The position numbers were made by a program, and so were the translations under genes. From Pseudopithomyces maydicus (lineage: Eukaryota > Ascomycota > Dothideomycetes > Pleosporales > Didymosphaeriaceae): a stretch of DNA of 64,000 nucleotides. The notes under the pieces were generated by a model. That model did no database searches and was not told the origin of the DNA. It worked only from the letters and a program-made list of their open reading frames with translations. The stretch lies in contig JANTUC010000002.1 of assembly GCA_026873275.1 (NCBI GenBank), positions 1,612,001-1,676,000 on the forward strand, read 5' to 3'. Positions 23,071 through 33,522 of the stretch are shown in pieces. Each line of letters opens with the position of its first letter. Position 1 is the stretch's first letter.

Positions 23071-24218
23071 ACTTGTCAGACCGACAGTGGACTGACGATC
23101 AACATCAACCACAATCGGTAGCGCTTATAACGGGTCCTGTAAATATGGTGTACCTTTATTCGGATTGACCCCTCGAGGTCTAGGTGCGGTGGACTATTAT
23201 GTCAATCTTCTCATGACGGATGTATTTAATTATTACTCGGAGGATATCAACTCGCTAGGATCGGGAAATTAATAATTGTTCAAAAATCTTCAGATTGCAG
23301 ATCGTGCTCCTATATTCACCACTTCGCCCACCTTCATGGTTTCAGTGCTATGTTATACAAGGAGATAGAACGTTGATTTCCACCTGGGCAATCAATGGAA
23401 CACGCGCTTTAGATGGCAATTAACTAACTACTACACATCTACTTATAGCGCCTATATTTTAACCGCTCTAAAAAATTTACAAACTTGGATCGCTCCCTAG
23501 CTGCTATGCAACCATTTCATGCTCTCCGTTCAAAGAGCACAAATTATAAGGTAGAAGATCATGATTAAATAAGCGATATGGCGAAGGGCGTGAGTTCGTT
23601 TTCTAGTCAGGTCAATCACTGCACTGACAGAAGCACCGATTCGGTATAGAGTAAGTTCTTTTGCATTGAACACCAGATCTTCATCCATCATGTCTTGCGA
23701 TGGATGCTATAGTCTCTTTAGAACCAACAAGATTTATTTCTGCATATACCGATTTTCTATATCTTCCCGCAAGTGAAAATTTGTAAACCCTTAATTAGAA
23801 CCATGCTAGTGAATTTATGGCATATTGATTCGGGAAACAACGGGCACGTATAATGTACACAGGGTGCAAGACTAGTAGACGATAAGGCCAACAAGCATGA
23901 ACTGTGAGAGGGTAGGTAAATAATTGAAAACAAGCTACTTCTCTGAAAATTAAGGATCCTTTGGAGGGTCTATTTCTTGTCATTCTCATGAGTGTCATGA
24001 TCTATGATGACTGGCTATTCACTGGCTATTACCACCAAGGGTATCTCTCAGAGCGTCTGACCTTTACTTGAACGAAAAGTGAGCTTTGCGGTGGTTCTCT
24101 CACTAATTCCCCTTACCTTGTCATGAGAGAGTCCGGATAGAGCAACTCCGTTCCCTATAAATAGTATGAATAGCTCCCCAACCTTATCCAACACCAACTC
24201 AACAGCAGGCCGTTCAAC
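23071..24218. other. AT-rich intergenic stretch
   Basis: The sequence is AT-rich with dense stops in all frames and no supported gene. The final 100 bases include a TATAAATA-like sequence near 24155 upstream of the DUF7587 gene. Confidence 0.5.
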
Positions 24219-26133
24219 ATGACGTCGCCTGTAAACGGAAGAAAAGCAGAAGCATCTGCCGAAGCAGCAGATGAGCAACCCAATGCACTGAACCCATGCC
24301 AGGCATCATCAACGACGCCATCCGATGAAAACGATAATGCCGGAAGTGTCGCTTCAATCTCAACAACCGTGAAGGAACCGAAACCGCCTCCCAGAATCGA
24401 AGGTAAGATTCTTTTCTTTTTCTTTTTTCGTCTCACATACTTAGTTAAACGCAGTTAACCCCCTGCCGTCCGCAAAGGAGATCTCAGTAGCGATTCCTCA
24501 GACAGGAATCCTCATAAAGAAGCTTGCAGAAAAGTTCCAAGTGGATAGTTCGAACTTCCACTACTTCAGTGAATTGCTCAAGAAAATCTCGATCTTTGAC
24601 GTCGCCTCAGGGACCGTAAAGCCAGTAGCAAGTCTTCCATCGACAGAAGAGCTTGAGGAAATTGAGATCGCAGCCAGGGAGCCTGCGGTCCCCCGAGTTC
24701 TTGAGAAAAATCAAGCAGTGCGGTCTTTCCTCACAGGTGCCCCAATTGTGTAAGTGGTCCGCTTACGTGACATATCAACTCAACTGATTATCTCGTTTAG
24801 CACGTGGAACGATAGCGACTGCCTTGTAAGAAAGGCTTCCAATATATTACCCGGAGAATTATACCGAGTATTTCATGAAGAATCGGCAACCTTGAGCGCA
24901 TACATGACAAAGTGAGTTTAGTGGTCGATCAGTTGTTGGATTCGTTGAATCAGTCTTAATTAATCCTTCAAAGGCACAACTATGTAAAATCTCGGGAGGT
25001 GCCTGATCTAAAGTTGCATAAAGATGCCGCGTTCCAGGCAATTGGAAAATTTTCTGCAAGACAAGACCTTACGCGACCCCGAATCGAGCGTCATTTGGTT
25101 TGGAACCAGAAAACACCACCATCATCCTATATTTCCGCCTTCAATGGCTTGGGTAAGCATAATTACGATCTCAGCGTCCCAGTCATTAACATCATCAGAG
25201 GATGCGAATCGTCGTCTACAATTTCACACACGTAACGAAAATACCAGGATCAGACAGAGCAAGAGAGTTGCAGAGCGCCTTGCTCTGGCTGTGATCGATA
25301 CATCCAGTTTAGTACCGATGACTGTGAACGCAAAGGTTCAAGAACAAGTAACCACTTGTATGACCAGCATTAAAGAATTGCTGCAGAGAACCGTCTTCTC
25401 GCTAGTGCCTGGAGAACCTGACCGGGTCATTCGAGAAGTTCAAATACCAGTCTGGGTCCACAAAAGCGTTCTTGAAGGTCGGGAAAATGACACTTCGATG
25501 ACGCTCGAACAGCTAGAAGCCACAAATACTGAAATGTGGCTGTCTATCACCGAGCTACGCCGATGCAATCTAAATGTCCCGGCTACCCGTGGTCATCACT
25601 ATGAGTGGCTAGCGTGCGGTCATATTCCACTCTTAAGTATCAAGAATGTGGTTCCATTTGATGGAAACAAATTATATTGGGACCGCAGCAGAGAGACAAT
25701 CCGCAGTTCGTATGGAGAGAACCATTGGATATGGGACTTTGATAAGCGCATGTGGGTCCTGGACCTCGAATGGGAGCGTCTTAAAGAGGAAGAAAGGAAG
25801 GCAACAATGTCAGAAAAGGGTCTGAGACAACGGGGAAGTGAAGATGCGCTATCAGAAGATGATGCCGAGTCTGGTGTATTTGATTCAGACCATGAACAGG
25901 TTCCAACGAACCGAAAGAGGAAGGCCAACAAAGAGATTGGGCGTATGGGAAAACGCAACCGACTTGAGAATGACGAACCGGTCGCTGACGCGCCAGCATG
26001 CACTCGCCAATGCACTGTGTGTTGCCAACTTGGCTATACCGATCAAGAAGCGCAGTACGCAATGGCATGGGAAGCTTTCGTGAATTCTTCCAATTGCGCT
26101 CATAATGGCACAGCGAGCGACAAAGAGGCCTAA
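24219..26133 (+). CDS. DUF7587-domain protein
   Basis: Five exons are proposed: 24219-24402, 24455-24749, 24801-24911, 24974-25152 and 25199-26133. All have GT-AG introns of 46-62 bp and consistent phases, giving 567 residues. The N-terminal 150 residues are disordered to helical. The segment starting LYRVFHEESATLSAYMTK and running through YISAFNGLG, a polar stretch, LALAVIDTSSL and EWLACGHIPLLSIKNVVPFD has the layout of fungal DUF7587, a domain of unknown function with a distant ART/barrel-like look. The C-terminal part is charged, with Asp/Glu and Lys/Arg clusters, and ends with a Cys-containing stretch (TRQCTVCCQLGYTDQEAQ). No function is known. The last in-phase acceptor is CATCAG at 25196-25198; the next AG would create a stop. 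Confidence 0.75.
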
Positions 26134-26908
26134 GCAATAGCGGCCTTCGTAGAAAAGGAAACACATTATCTCGGCCTGAATTGATATCCAGCAAGCAATC
26201 GTCGAGATACGGGCTCAAAATGGGTGCCAAAAGTATTTCTTATTTCGACATTTCAGGTTTACTTTCATGAATCACATAGAAATAGTATGAGGCACGATCG
26301 AATGCAAGGCTCGAATATGGACAAGCAGCCGATCGAGTGCAATGATATCTATTAAATGGGTGATATTCTTGCATTAGTGATGTACCAAATGAGGGGCTTG
26401 GTCTCCTGATCCGACCAATGAAAACCGATTTCAACTAATATTAGATAAAGGGTTGTCGAAAAAGCTCGCCTCTAACGATGCTGAGTCACTCTGCATGATG
26501 ATCCTGCCACGCGCAGCTACCTAGGTATGGCGTATAGTCATTCATCATCCAGGATGTTATCTATCTATTACGCTGTGTAAAGATCACACCATATGGAGCT
26601 ACCACGATAATTTCCCATGGCGCGAAAGGCGAGGACAGCTTCACTATTGGCATGTGTTTGGGAACGGTAATGCGGAATGCGTTCTAGTATAGGCGAGCAG
26701 CCGTCTCAAAGAATCGCATTTCTAGCCGCGCCGGATTCGCTTCAAACACAATGAAAAATTATTTCCACGCGAATCGACCCCGGATGTCTTTGTTCGCGCG
26801 GCGACGTCGCACATCCGCGGTCAAATTGGACTGGAGTCGTGGCGTTTGAGTCCTCGAATTTCAGACGCTCACTGAGCTGAGTATGCTCTTCGATACCAGT
26901 CAGTCATC
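26134..26908. other. Intergenic
   Basis: No supported ORF. The right half is the likely promoter of the rhodopsin-like gene. Confidence 0.5.
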
Positions 26909-28179
26909 ATGGCTTCTGCATTGCAAATATTTGGCTACATCGTTACCTGGACATGTTTCCCTCTTGGAATTGCTTCCTGTCTTGCCCGAGCCTACTGCTG
27001 CAAATGGGTTGTGCGTTGTTGGAAGATAGATGACTATATGTCCATCCTCGTAGGAGTAGGTCAAGATAACGGCTATTAATATTGCTCGTTTGTTGACATG
27101 ACAGGTGACATTGATCCCAGCGCTGGTTTTCTGGCAGAAGAATCTCATGCTGTGCTCAGAGTAAGACTTCATCTTGGTGAAATGATTTCGATTACTCGGG
27201 CTGATTGCACAACGACTAGGGCTGGCTCGACTAAATGTAGTTATTTCGACCCGACCGGAGAACTAGTAAAATGGCTGTACATTCTAGCAGTCTACTACTC
27301 CACCATGCACTTTCTTATCAAGAACGCCTTCTTGACATACTACCTCCGCCTATCAATTAATCGCTCTTTTCGTCTCTGGGTTGGACTGGGCTTCGGATTG
27401 AACATCGGACTTCTCTTGATCAATCTGGCGCTTATCGTGTTCCAATGCATCCCCGTGGCAGCGGCATTCACCCCCATGCTGCGCATAAAGGGAGCAGAGT
27501 GTATGAATCGATACTACGTGCTAATGGCACCATCGACAGTGGTACGTACTATATTTCTAGGGAATAACGAACCCGAGTTGATCCAATACGACAGAACGTT
27601 ATTCTCGACTTCTATGTATTCATACTCCCAATCCCGACCCTCTGGCAACTCCAGATGCCCTGGCGCACCAAACTAGGTGTCATCTCTGTCTTCGCTTTCG
27701 GTGGCATTTCCGTCATTCTCGGCATGATCCGCTTCCATTCGCTCCTAAAACTCGTCTCGCTCAACCCACTCACAACCGTTAAAGGTGTAGGTGAAGTGAT
27801 GATCGTTGCTGCCATGGAACTCAACGTAGCGGCCATCGCGGTTAACCTACCCGCTATCCGTTCTATTTACGTCAAGTACGCGAAGAAATACGCAGCAGGC
27901 AAGTCCGGGACGGCGAGTACAGGAGGTATCAGTCGATCTCAAACATACTCAGTATCCACCGTGAGCAAATCACCACAAAAGTTCAACTTTGAGCTCCAAA
28001 ACCCGCCTCAAAGACCACCGAGTAAGCAACCACCACGAAGGCCTGCACCACCGGAACAGGGCCCTACCGAAAGCGAGGAGGAATTGTGGAGTGGGAGGAC
28101 TGTGGGCAGTCCGACGACAACAATTTGGGCGGGAAGAGATTCGGGAATGCAGGAGAAAATTGAATCAGCGGCTCTGTAG
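26909..28179 (+). CDS. Rhodopsin-like fungal 7TM membrane protein (Pth11/SAT4-like)
   Basis: Four exons (26909-27055, 27105-27160, 27220-27541 and 27595-28179) have short GT-AG introns and matching phases, giving 369 residues. Features of the fungal rhodopsin-domain family are visible: successive hydrophobic helices (IFGYIVTWTCFPLGIASCLA; VTLIPALVFWQKNLMLC; WLYILAVYYSTMHFLIKNAF), the conserved QCIPVAAAF near TM4, a Cys-bearing extracellular loop (GAECMNRYY), NVILDFYVFILPIPTLW and the final helix around GEVMIVAAMELNVAAIAVNLP. The C-terminal tail is polar and proline-rich. Members are integral membrane proteins, some of them surface or host sensors. No CFEM domain is present. Ligand and role are unknown. 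Confidence 0.85.
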
Positions 28180-28709
28180 AGCATTTGATGGCTAGAGTTG
28201 ATAAGAAATTGTCAATGTAGCGAATAGTCATACTTACATCCCGGATATGATGAACTGGAGTGTGAAAAGAGCGATATTCGCAGAAGGATATGCTCTTGTT
28301 CAAATCCAACTAATATCAACTTACACTGTCGTACCTCAGAGACCCATTTTCGTATCTTGTAGCATTCACATACTATGCTTGCGGTGTGATAAATTCACTG
28401 TAGATAGACAATACTCACCGAGAGACTTCAATATGCTCCATAACGATCAATCAAGTCACATCTGCACTATGACATTCATTACAAGGTTCACATCGACTAT
28501 CTGATTGAAAAAAGCGCAACACTGCAGCTTCACAGACACAGTCACGACAATACCGCACACTTCATCTCGCCAAGCTCTGCACAATCAGCACCATAACAAC
28601 TACATATACTACCCCCAGATATCCTCTTGAGGCCTTAAATCCAACGATTAGAGTTAGATCGTACTGTCATTAGAACTCAAACATTATTTAATTAGAAATC
28701 AGCCTCACG
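28180..28709. other. Intergenic
   Basis: The sequence is AT-rich and no gene is supported. Confidence 0.45.
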
Positions 28710-29168
28710 ATGAACACACTCGGTATACCCACATCAACCATGACATCCATAGCTACCAGGCAAGCCTGCTCCAAAGCAACCAAACCTCAATATTTTGACC
28801 CTTGTTTTTTTTATTATATAAGAAACAAAGAAACGAATCATGCACTGATATCTCTTAGCTTCGCAACAGTCCTTCCACACATCCTCTTGGGCGGAGGTGG
28901 TCACGGCGGCGGTGGTCACGCCAGTGGTGGTCACGGCCACAGCGGAGGCCATGGGGATTCTGATGGTGGCGGCGGTGGCGGTAGTGGTGGTTGTAATACA
29001 GCGTGTATAATTGGGTTGAGTGTTGGAATCTCTGTTGCCTCGATAATTGTATTCTTGTGTATCTATTGCTGTGTCCATCGTAATAGCTGGAGGAGGGTGT
29101 TTGATGGAGAAGGCACGTTGGAAGGAAGGGAAAGAACCAAGCGCGTGGGGGAAGTTTTGGATGCGTAG
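28710..29168 (+). CDS. Small Gly/His-rich single-pass membrane protein
   Basis: This open frame of 152 residues contains a GGGGHGGGGHASGGHGHSGG-type low-complexity stretch, a Gly/Ser spacer and CNTACIIGLSVGISVASIIVFLCIYCCV, a good transmembrane helix flanked by cysteines. A basic tail follows (RNSWRR...RERTKR). The first 60 residues read poorly, and the T-rich tract near 28805 followed by CTCTTAG at 28853-28859 could be the end of an intron, so the true start may differ. The His/Gly stretch could bind metal, which is speculation from composition. Not recognised as a named family. Confidence 0.45.
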   Translation: MNTLGIPTSTMTSIATRQACSKATKPQYFDPCFFYYIRNKETNHALISLSFATVLPHILLGGGGHGGGGHASGGHGHSGGHGDSDGGGGGGSGGCNTACIIGLSVGISVASIIVFLCIYCCVHRNSWRRVFDGEGTLEGRERTKRVGEVLDA

Positions 29169-29326
29169 CGCTATACATATCTGTTTGGTAGAAGACCTCG
29201 GGTCATGATCTCGGGACTTGGTGGATCACTTGCTCTCGCCCTTCTTCTGTCTCACGTAGTTTTTGAGGGGGCACTCTTCCAACCACCAACCTTGAATGAA
29301 TGACTCAACCAAATCCATAGGCGTTC

Positions 29327-31087
29327 CTATACAAAACTGGGCCTTATGGTACCCGCCACCCTCTGCAAAATCCTTTCAGGCAGCAAACTCCCATACACAT
29401 GATCCACCCAATCACAACATATTCTCCTCGTATCCTTCGGATCAATGATTTCCTCCACCCCAAAATGATTCGCCGTTCTCACTGGATTCATCAACCTCCG
29501 ATACTCCCCCTCCAACAGTTTGTACCTCTCCTCCCGCGCCTCCTTCCCACCCTCCTTCTCCACCTCCCTCAGCTCCCCCGAATGTCCCACCTCTATTCCC
29601 CCTTCCAACGGTAAGGACCCCCACACTCCAGATGGCCACGCAACCCTCATCCTCGGATCTCTACAGTCCAGCATGACTCCCCCGGCAACCCCATACACGC
29701 GGCGTACAATCACGGAGAAAATAGGCATCGTGGTACTGTAATATGTTGTCGCTAGAGTAACACCATGCCGCATGGTAGCCGCGCGCTCGGCCGCAGTTCC
29801 GACTGCGTAACCAGGGATATCTACGAATTGAACGAGCGGGATGTTGAACACGTCGAGGAATTTGAGCATGCGAGTTATTTTCTGGGAGCCGAGAGCATCG
29901 AGAGCCCCGGCGTTGACCTCGCAGTTGAGCGAGACGATGCCGACGGGGAAGCCGGCGAGGCGTGCGAGGCCCACGATAGCAGTGGTGCCCCAGAGGGCGC
30001 CGATCTCAAAGAAGGAAGCGGCGTCGACGACTTCGGAGATGAGGGCGCGGGCATTGTACGCTCTGTTGCGGGCGCGGGGGATGATGGTGCGGAGGGAGGG
30101 GCAGGTGCGACCTGGGGGGTCAGAGGAAGGGATTTTTGGGGGAAGCTTCGTGCCTGAGTTCGGGAGGAAGGAGAGAACGGTGCGGAGTTGTTCGAAGCAG
30201 GCAGCTTCGTTGGGAGCAAGATTGTCAATTGTGCCATTCGTACAGTGAACAGCGGGCCCACCGAGATCGGTGAGGGAGAGACCTTCCTCGAAGGTGGCGG
30301 ATTGGACGACGGACGGCCCTGCATTGAAGAGAGAACCTATGTCGGCGGACATGACGGAGAAGTGGCATGCTACCACGCGCGCGGCACCGAGGCCGATGGC
30401 AGGACCAAGAACGGCACCTAGATTCGGGATACCCATTGCAAGCTGTTGGACAACCTGCGTGAAGGACGGGAGGGGTGGCACGTAGGAGAATCCCGTTGTG
30501 CGGATGGTAGTCACCGATCCGCCTCCCGAAGAGCCGTCTACGAGCTTGACGATAGGAAGTTGCAAGGCGATGGCGAGCTTTTCCATGTAAATCGTCTTGT
30601 CCATTAATGCCCCGTCTGCATGTCCTGCTCGGATGGAAAAGTCATCCGCAGTGAAGACGATCTTCCGGCCTCGCAACTTCCCAAAGCCTTGCACATTGTT
30701 GCTCGGCACAAATTCCTCGGGCTCTTCCTTTCCGCCTCCCAGCTGCTTCCATCTCACAGTTCCACTCACACTTCCCACCTCCTGGAAACTCCCTTGATCT
30801 AGCAGTTGTTCAACTCTTTCTCGGACCCATAGTTTGCCTGCCTGCTTCTGCCGCACATAGCCTCTGTTATTCGGGTCAGGCGTCGCCGCTAGTTTTCGAA
30901 GTGAAGCTATCTGGTCCAGGATATCTGAGTAATCTGCAGGAAGATCCGATTCGGCCTTTCTTCTCCGGCGCCGCTTCTTCTGCGTGTCAGGGGCAATGTG
31001 GCAAGACACTTGATCGAGGCGGTCCTTCGCGCTTGAGGATGACGTCAACGCGTCTTTGCGCGCTGACGCGTCGTCACCACCAGCCAT
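29327..31087 (-). CDS. Acyl-CoA carboxylase carboxyltransferase (beta) subunit
   Basis: The single exon of 586 residues encodes a biotin-dependent carboxyltransferase of the propionyl-/methylmalonyl-CoA type. It would move CO2 from carboxybiotin to an acyl-CoA. Family landmarks include RGYVRQKQAGKLWVRERVEQ, NNVQGFGKLRGRKIVFTADD, the oxyanion-hole region around MGIPNLGAVLGPAIGLGAA, and the second crotonase fold with VGIVSLNCEVNAGALDALGS and FVDIPGYAVGTAAERAAT. It lacks the YELYGKEEV-type N-terminal sequence I associate with fungal methylcrotonyl-CoA carboxylase beta. Residues 23-31 read RLDQVSCHI, one residue off the PTS2 consensus, and no mitochondrial presequence is evident. It lies head-to-head with the biotin carboxylase gene, 323 bp apart. 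Confidence 0.85.
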   Translation of the reverse strand: MAGGDDASARKDALTSSSSAKDRLDQVSCHIAPDTQKKRRRRRKAESDLPADYSDILDQIASLRKLAATPDPNNRGYVRQKQAGKLWVRERVEQLLDQGSFQEVGSVSGTVRWKQLGGGKEEPEEFVPSNNVQGFGKLRGRKIVFTADDFSIRAGHADGALMDKTIYMEKLAIALQLPIVKLVDGSSGGGSVTTIRTTGFSYVPPLPSFTQVVQQLAMGIPNLGAVLGPAIGLGAARVVACHFSVMSADIGSLFNAGPSVVQSATFEEGLSLTDLGGPAVHCTNGTIDNLAPNEAACFEQLRTVLSFLPNSGTKLPPKIPSSDPPGRTCPSLRTIIPRARNRAYNARALISEVVDAASFFEIGALWGTTAIVGLARLAGFPVGIVSLNCEVNAGALDALGSQKITRMLKFLDVFNIPLVQFVDIPGYAVGTAAERAATMRHGVTLATTYYSTTMPIFSVIVRRVYGVAGGVMLDCRDPRMRVAWPSGVWGSLPLEGGIEVGHSGELREVEKEGGKEAREERYKLLEGEYRRLMNPVRTANHFGVEEIIDPKDTRRICCDWVDHVYGSLLPERILQRVAGTIRPSFV

Positions 31088-31410
31088 TGGGTAGAATATT
31101 CAAAATTGAGAAGTCTTGAGATTTCTAAAACTCCCCGAAGGAGCAATACGATTGAGGTCACATAGTGGATGAGTCGCGACGAATGAGGCGTGGAGAAGGT
31201 GTCTGGGGAAGTTGGGGTCAAGCCGAGGCATTTGGAAGCCCCCGCCGCTAAACGGGATCCTCTCTTCCTTGGATCGGAGGAACAGGAACGCATTGCAAGA
31301 ATGCTGGCTTTGATTTCAATCTTTATTTGAAGTGATTGGGGAGATTTCGGTGTGTTGTATCGAATTCTGAACGACTCCCAGCTGTGCAAGGTCAACGCAG
31401 GAAATGAAAA
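31088..31410. promoter_or_regulatory. Bidirectional promoter of the acyl-CoA carboxylase gene pair
   Basis: The 323 bp between divergent start codons is the only space for both promoters, so the two subunits are likely co-regulated. I could not identify a specific activator site with confidence. Confidence 0.6.
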
Positions 31411-33522
31411 ATGTCACGTCCTCCTCCGAGACGGATATCTCGCCTCCTCATAGCGAACAGGTAAGACTCTCTTCTGCCCCACTTTCGTAGCTCTCACTCA
31501 CCAAAATGAATCCTCCAGGGGTGAGATAGCGTCCCGAATCATATCTTCAGCTCGTGAGCTAGACATTGAAACATACGCCATATATGTGCCTGGAGACGCG
31601 TCACATACGATTCATGCTGCTCATGCAATCGAGCTTCCCTCAGCAGCCAGTTTCATGAATGTAGATGCCTTGATCGATATTTCAAGGGAAAATGGCATCG
31701 ATGCTGTGCATCCAGGCTACGGCTTCCTGTCGGAAAGTGCAGAATTCGCTAGGAAGATGTGGGAAGAAGCACACATTGCTGTCGTTGGGCCGGGGTGGGA
31801 GGTCCTGGAGGCAACTGGCGACAAGTTGAGAGCTAAGGATTTAGCATCCAAGTGTATATTTACTGAAACCCGGTGAATCACTAAAGGCTGACAGGTTGTG
31901 TATAGGCAACGTCCCAGTATCTCCTTCTCTGCTCAAACCCACGTCTTCGCCAGAAGAAGTCGCGGATTTCGCTGACAAGGTCAAATACCCTATCATGGTC
32001 AAAGCTGTTGATGGAGGAGGTGGTCGGGGAATCAGATTGATCCGCGACCCTTCGACTCTTGTTTCAGCAGTGAGACGCGCTGTGGAGGAGAGTCCATCGA
32101 AGAAAGTCTTCGCCGAAAAGGCAGCCGTGGATGGGTTCCGTCATGTTGAAGTTCAGATTATTGGCGATGGTCAGAAGAACATAGCACACCTCTGGGAGCG
32201 TGAGTGCTCCATCCAGCGGCGGTATCAGAAGATTGTCGAAGTAGCCCCTTGCACGATAGGGAGTCGGGACATGGTCAGGAAGATTATTGAAGATGCCGTC
32301 CGCATGGCAAAGAGCGTCGGTAGCCTTCTGCTCTACCTAGAGTTACATATGCTGATCCATATATGCAGATTAACTACTTCTCTCTCGGCACTTTCGAATT
32401 CCTCTTGAACCCCCACACCGAAACATATTACTTCCTCGAGATCAATCCGCGGCTACAGGTTGAGCACACGATTACGGAGGCCATTACATCTCACGATCTC
32501 GTCAGAGCACAGCTCTTGCTGGCCCAAGGTGCCTCATTTTCGGATGCTGGTCTCGACACAACGCTTCTTAACCCCTAGTACCGCCTCCTACGCATGCTAT
32601 CCAGCTACGCATCACTGCAGAAAATCCGGAAGCCAATTGGACCCTTTCTATTGGGAAAGTGACGAGTTTCGACTTTCCGCATGGCAACGGCATACGTGTA
32701 GACACACACTTGTCCCATGCCCATTCCACGGTCGTGTCGGCAGACTTCGACAGCCTGGTCGCAAAGCTCATCGTCACGGCATCATCATGGGAGGTATGTG
32801 TGAAAAAGGCTGAGCGAGCACTACAAGATACACGGATCGAAGGCATCAAGACGAATCTACCAATGCTCCGCGCCATCGTCACGCACCCCGATTTCTTACA
32901 AGGCAATTGCGACACGCAATGGCTCGAATGTGAGCAGGAGCGATTGCTCACGCAGAGCCAGCAACTGCCCCCGAAGCCTTTGCACTTTCCCGACACGGCC
33001 AACAGAACACCCACATCTTCTTTCGCGTCGACGAACACGCTCTTACGCAAAGGAGACGCCTGGTCTCTCGCCCTCACTAGCAGAGCATCTGCGGACGCCA
33101 CGCCTGTATTACATCACCTCGAGGTTTCTCGCGTCATGCGGAACGAGTTCCCTCAATCGCTATCGGCAGACATGGTTTTCACTTCGCCAACCCAAGGGCC
33201 CGTGACATATACCGTCGACCTGACGGCCACGAGTGCATCGGGGTCGGCGACAACTTCGTCTCATCGAAGAGCCAATCCGTCGGACGAGTCTCACATAGCC
33301 ATTCCTTTCGCAGGAAAATTGGTCGAAGTGCTCGTGGACGAGGGTGACCATGTCAGAGAAGGGGACGTGGTCTGCGTGGTGCAGCAGATGAAGATGGAGC
33401 TCGAAGTGCGCAGTGCACGGAGCGGCAAGATCAGTTGGGTGCTCGAAGCCGAAGACGGCGACGAGGTGGGAGAGGGGACGCTTGCTGCCGTGGTGGACCA
33501 TAAAAAGGAGGCGCGGTTGTGA
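31411..33522 (+). CDS. Biotin carboxylase / biotin carrier (alpha) subunit of acyl-CoA carboxylase
   Basis: Proposed exons are 31411-31460, 31519-31851, 31895-32315 and 32369-33522. The start MSRPPPRRISRLLIANRGEI leaves almost no leader before the biotin carboxylase fold. ATP-grasp and catalytic landmarks are VKAVDGGGGRGIRLI, EVQIIGDGQ, ERECSIQRRYQKIVE and EINPRLQVEHTITE. A C-terminal biotinyl domain carries the biotin Lys in QQMKMELEV (about K610). The protein ends KKEARL, which fits a PTS1 tripeptide. The third intron needs a weak GTCGGT donor to keep phase. A stop at 32576-32578 follows the C run 32572-32575: one extra C gives LLNPLVPPPTHAIQLRI and a continuous protein of about 652 residues. 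It works with the adjacent carboxyltransferase. It is shorter than pyruvate carboxylase or acetyl-CoA carboxylase. Confidence 0.85.

Noticed and set aside
29765..30485. Plus-strand ORFs within the carboxyltransferase gene
   Set aside because: Antisense to well-conserved carboxyltransferase coding sequence.
1..33522. Programmed frameshifting as explanation for the frame breaks
   Set aside because: The breaks lie at unrelated plain homopolymers with no shared slippery heptamer or downstream structure; base-calling error is simpler.
29327..33522. Assignment of the carboxylase pair as mitochondrial methylcrotonyl-CoA carboxylase
   Set aside because: The carboxyltransferase lacks the N-terminal sequence I associate with the fungal MCC beta subunit and resembles propionyl-type enzymes; no mitochondrial leader is visible on either subunit.
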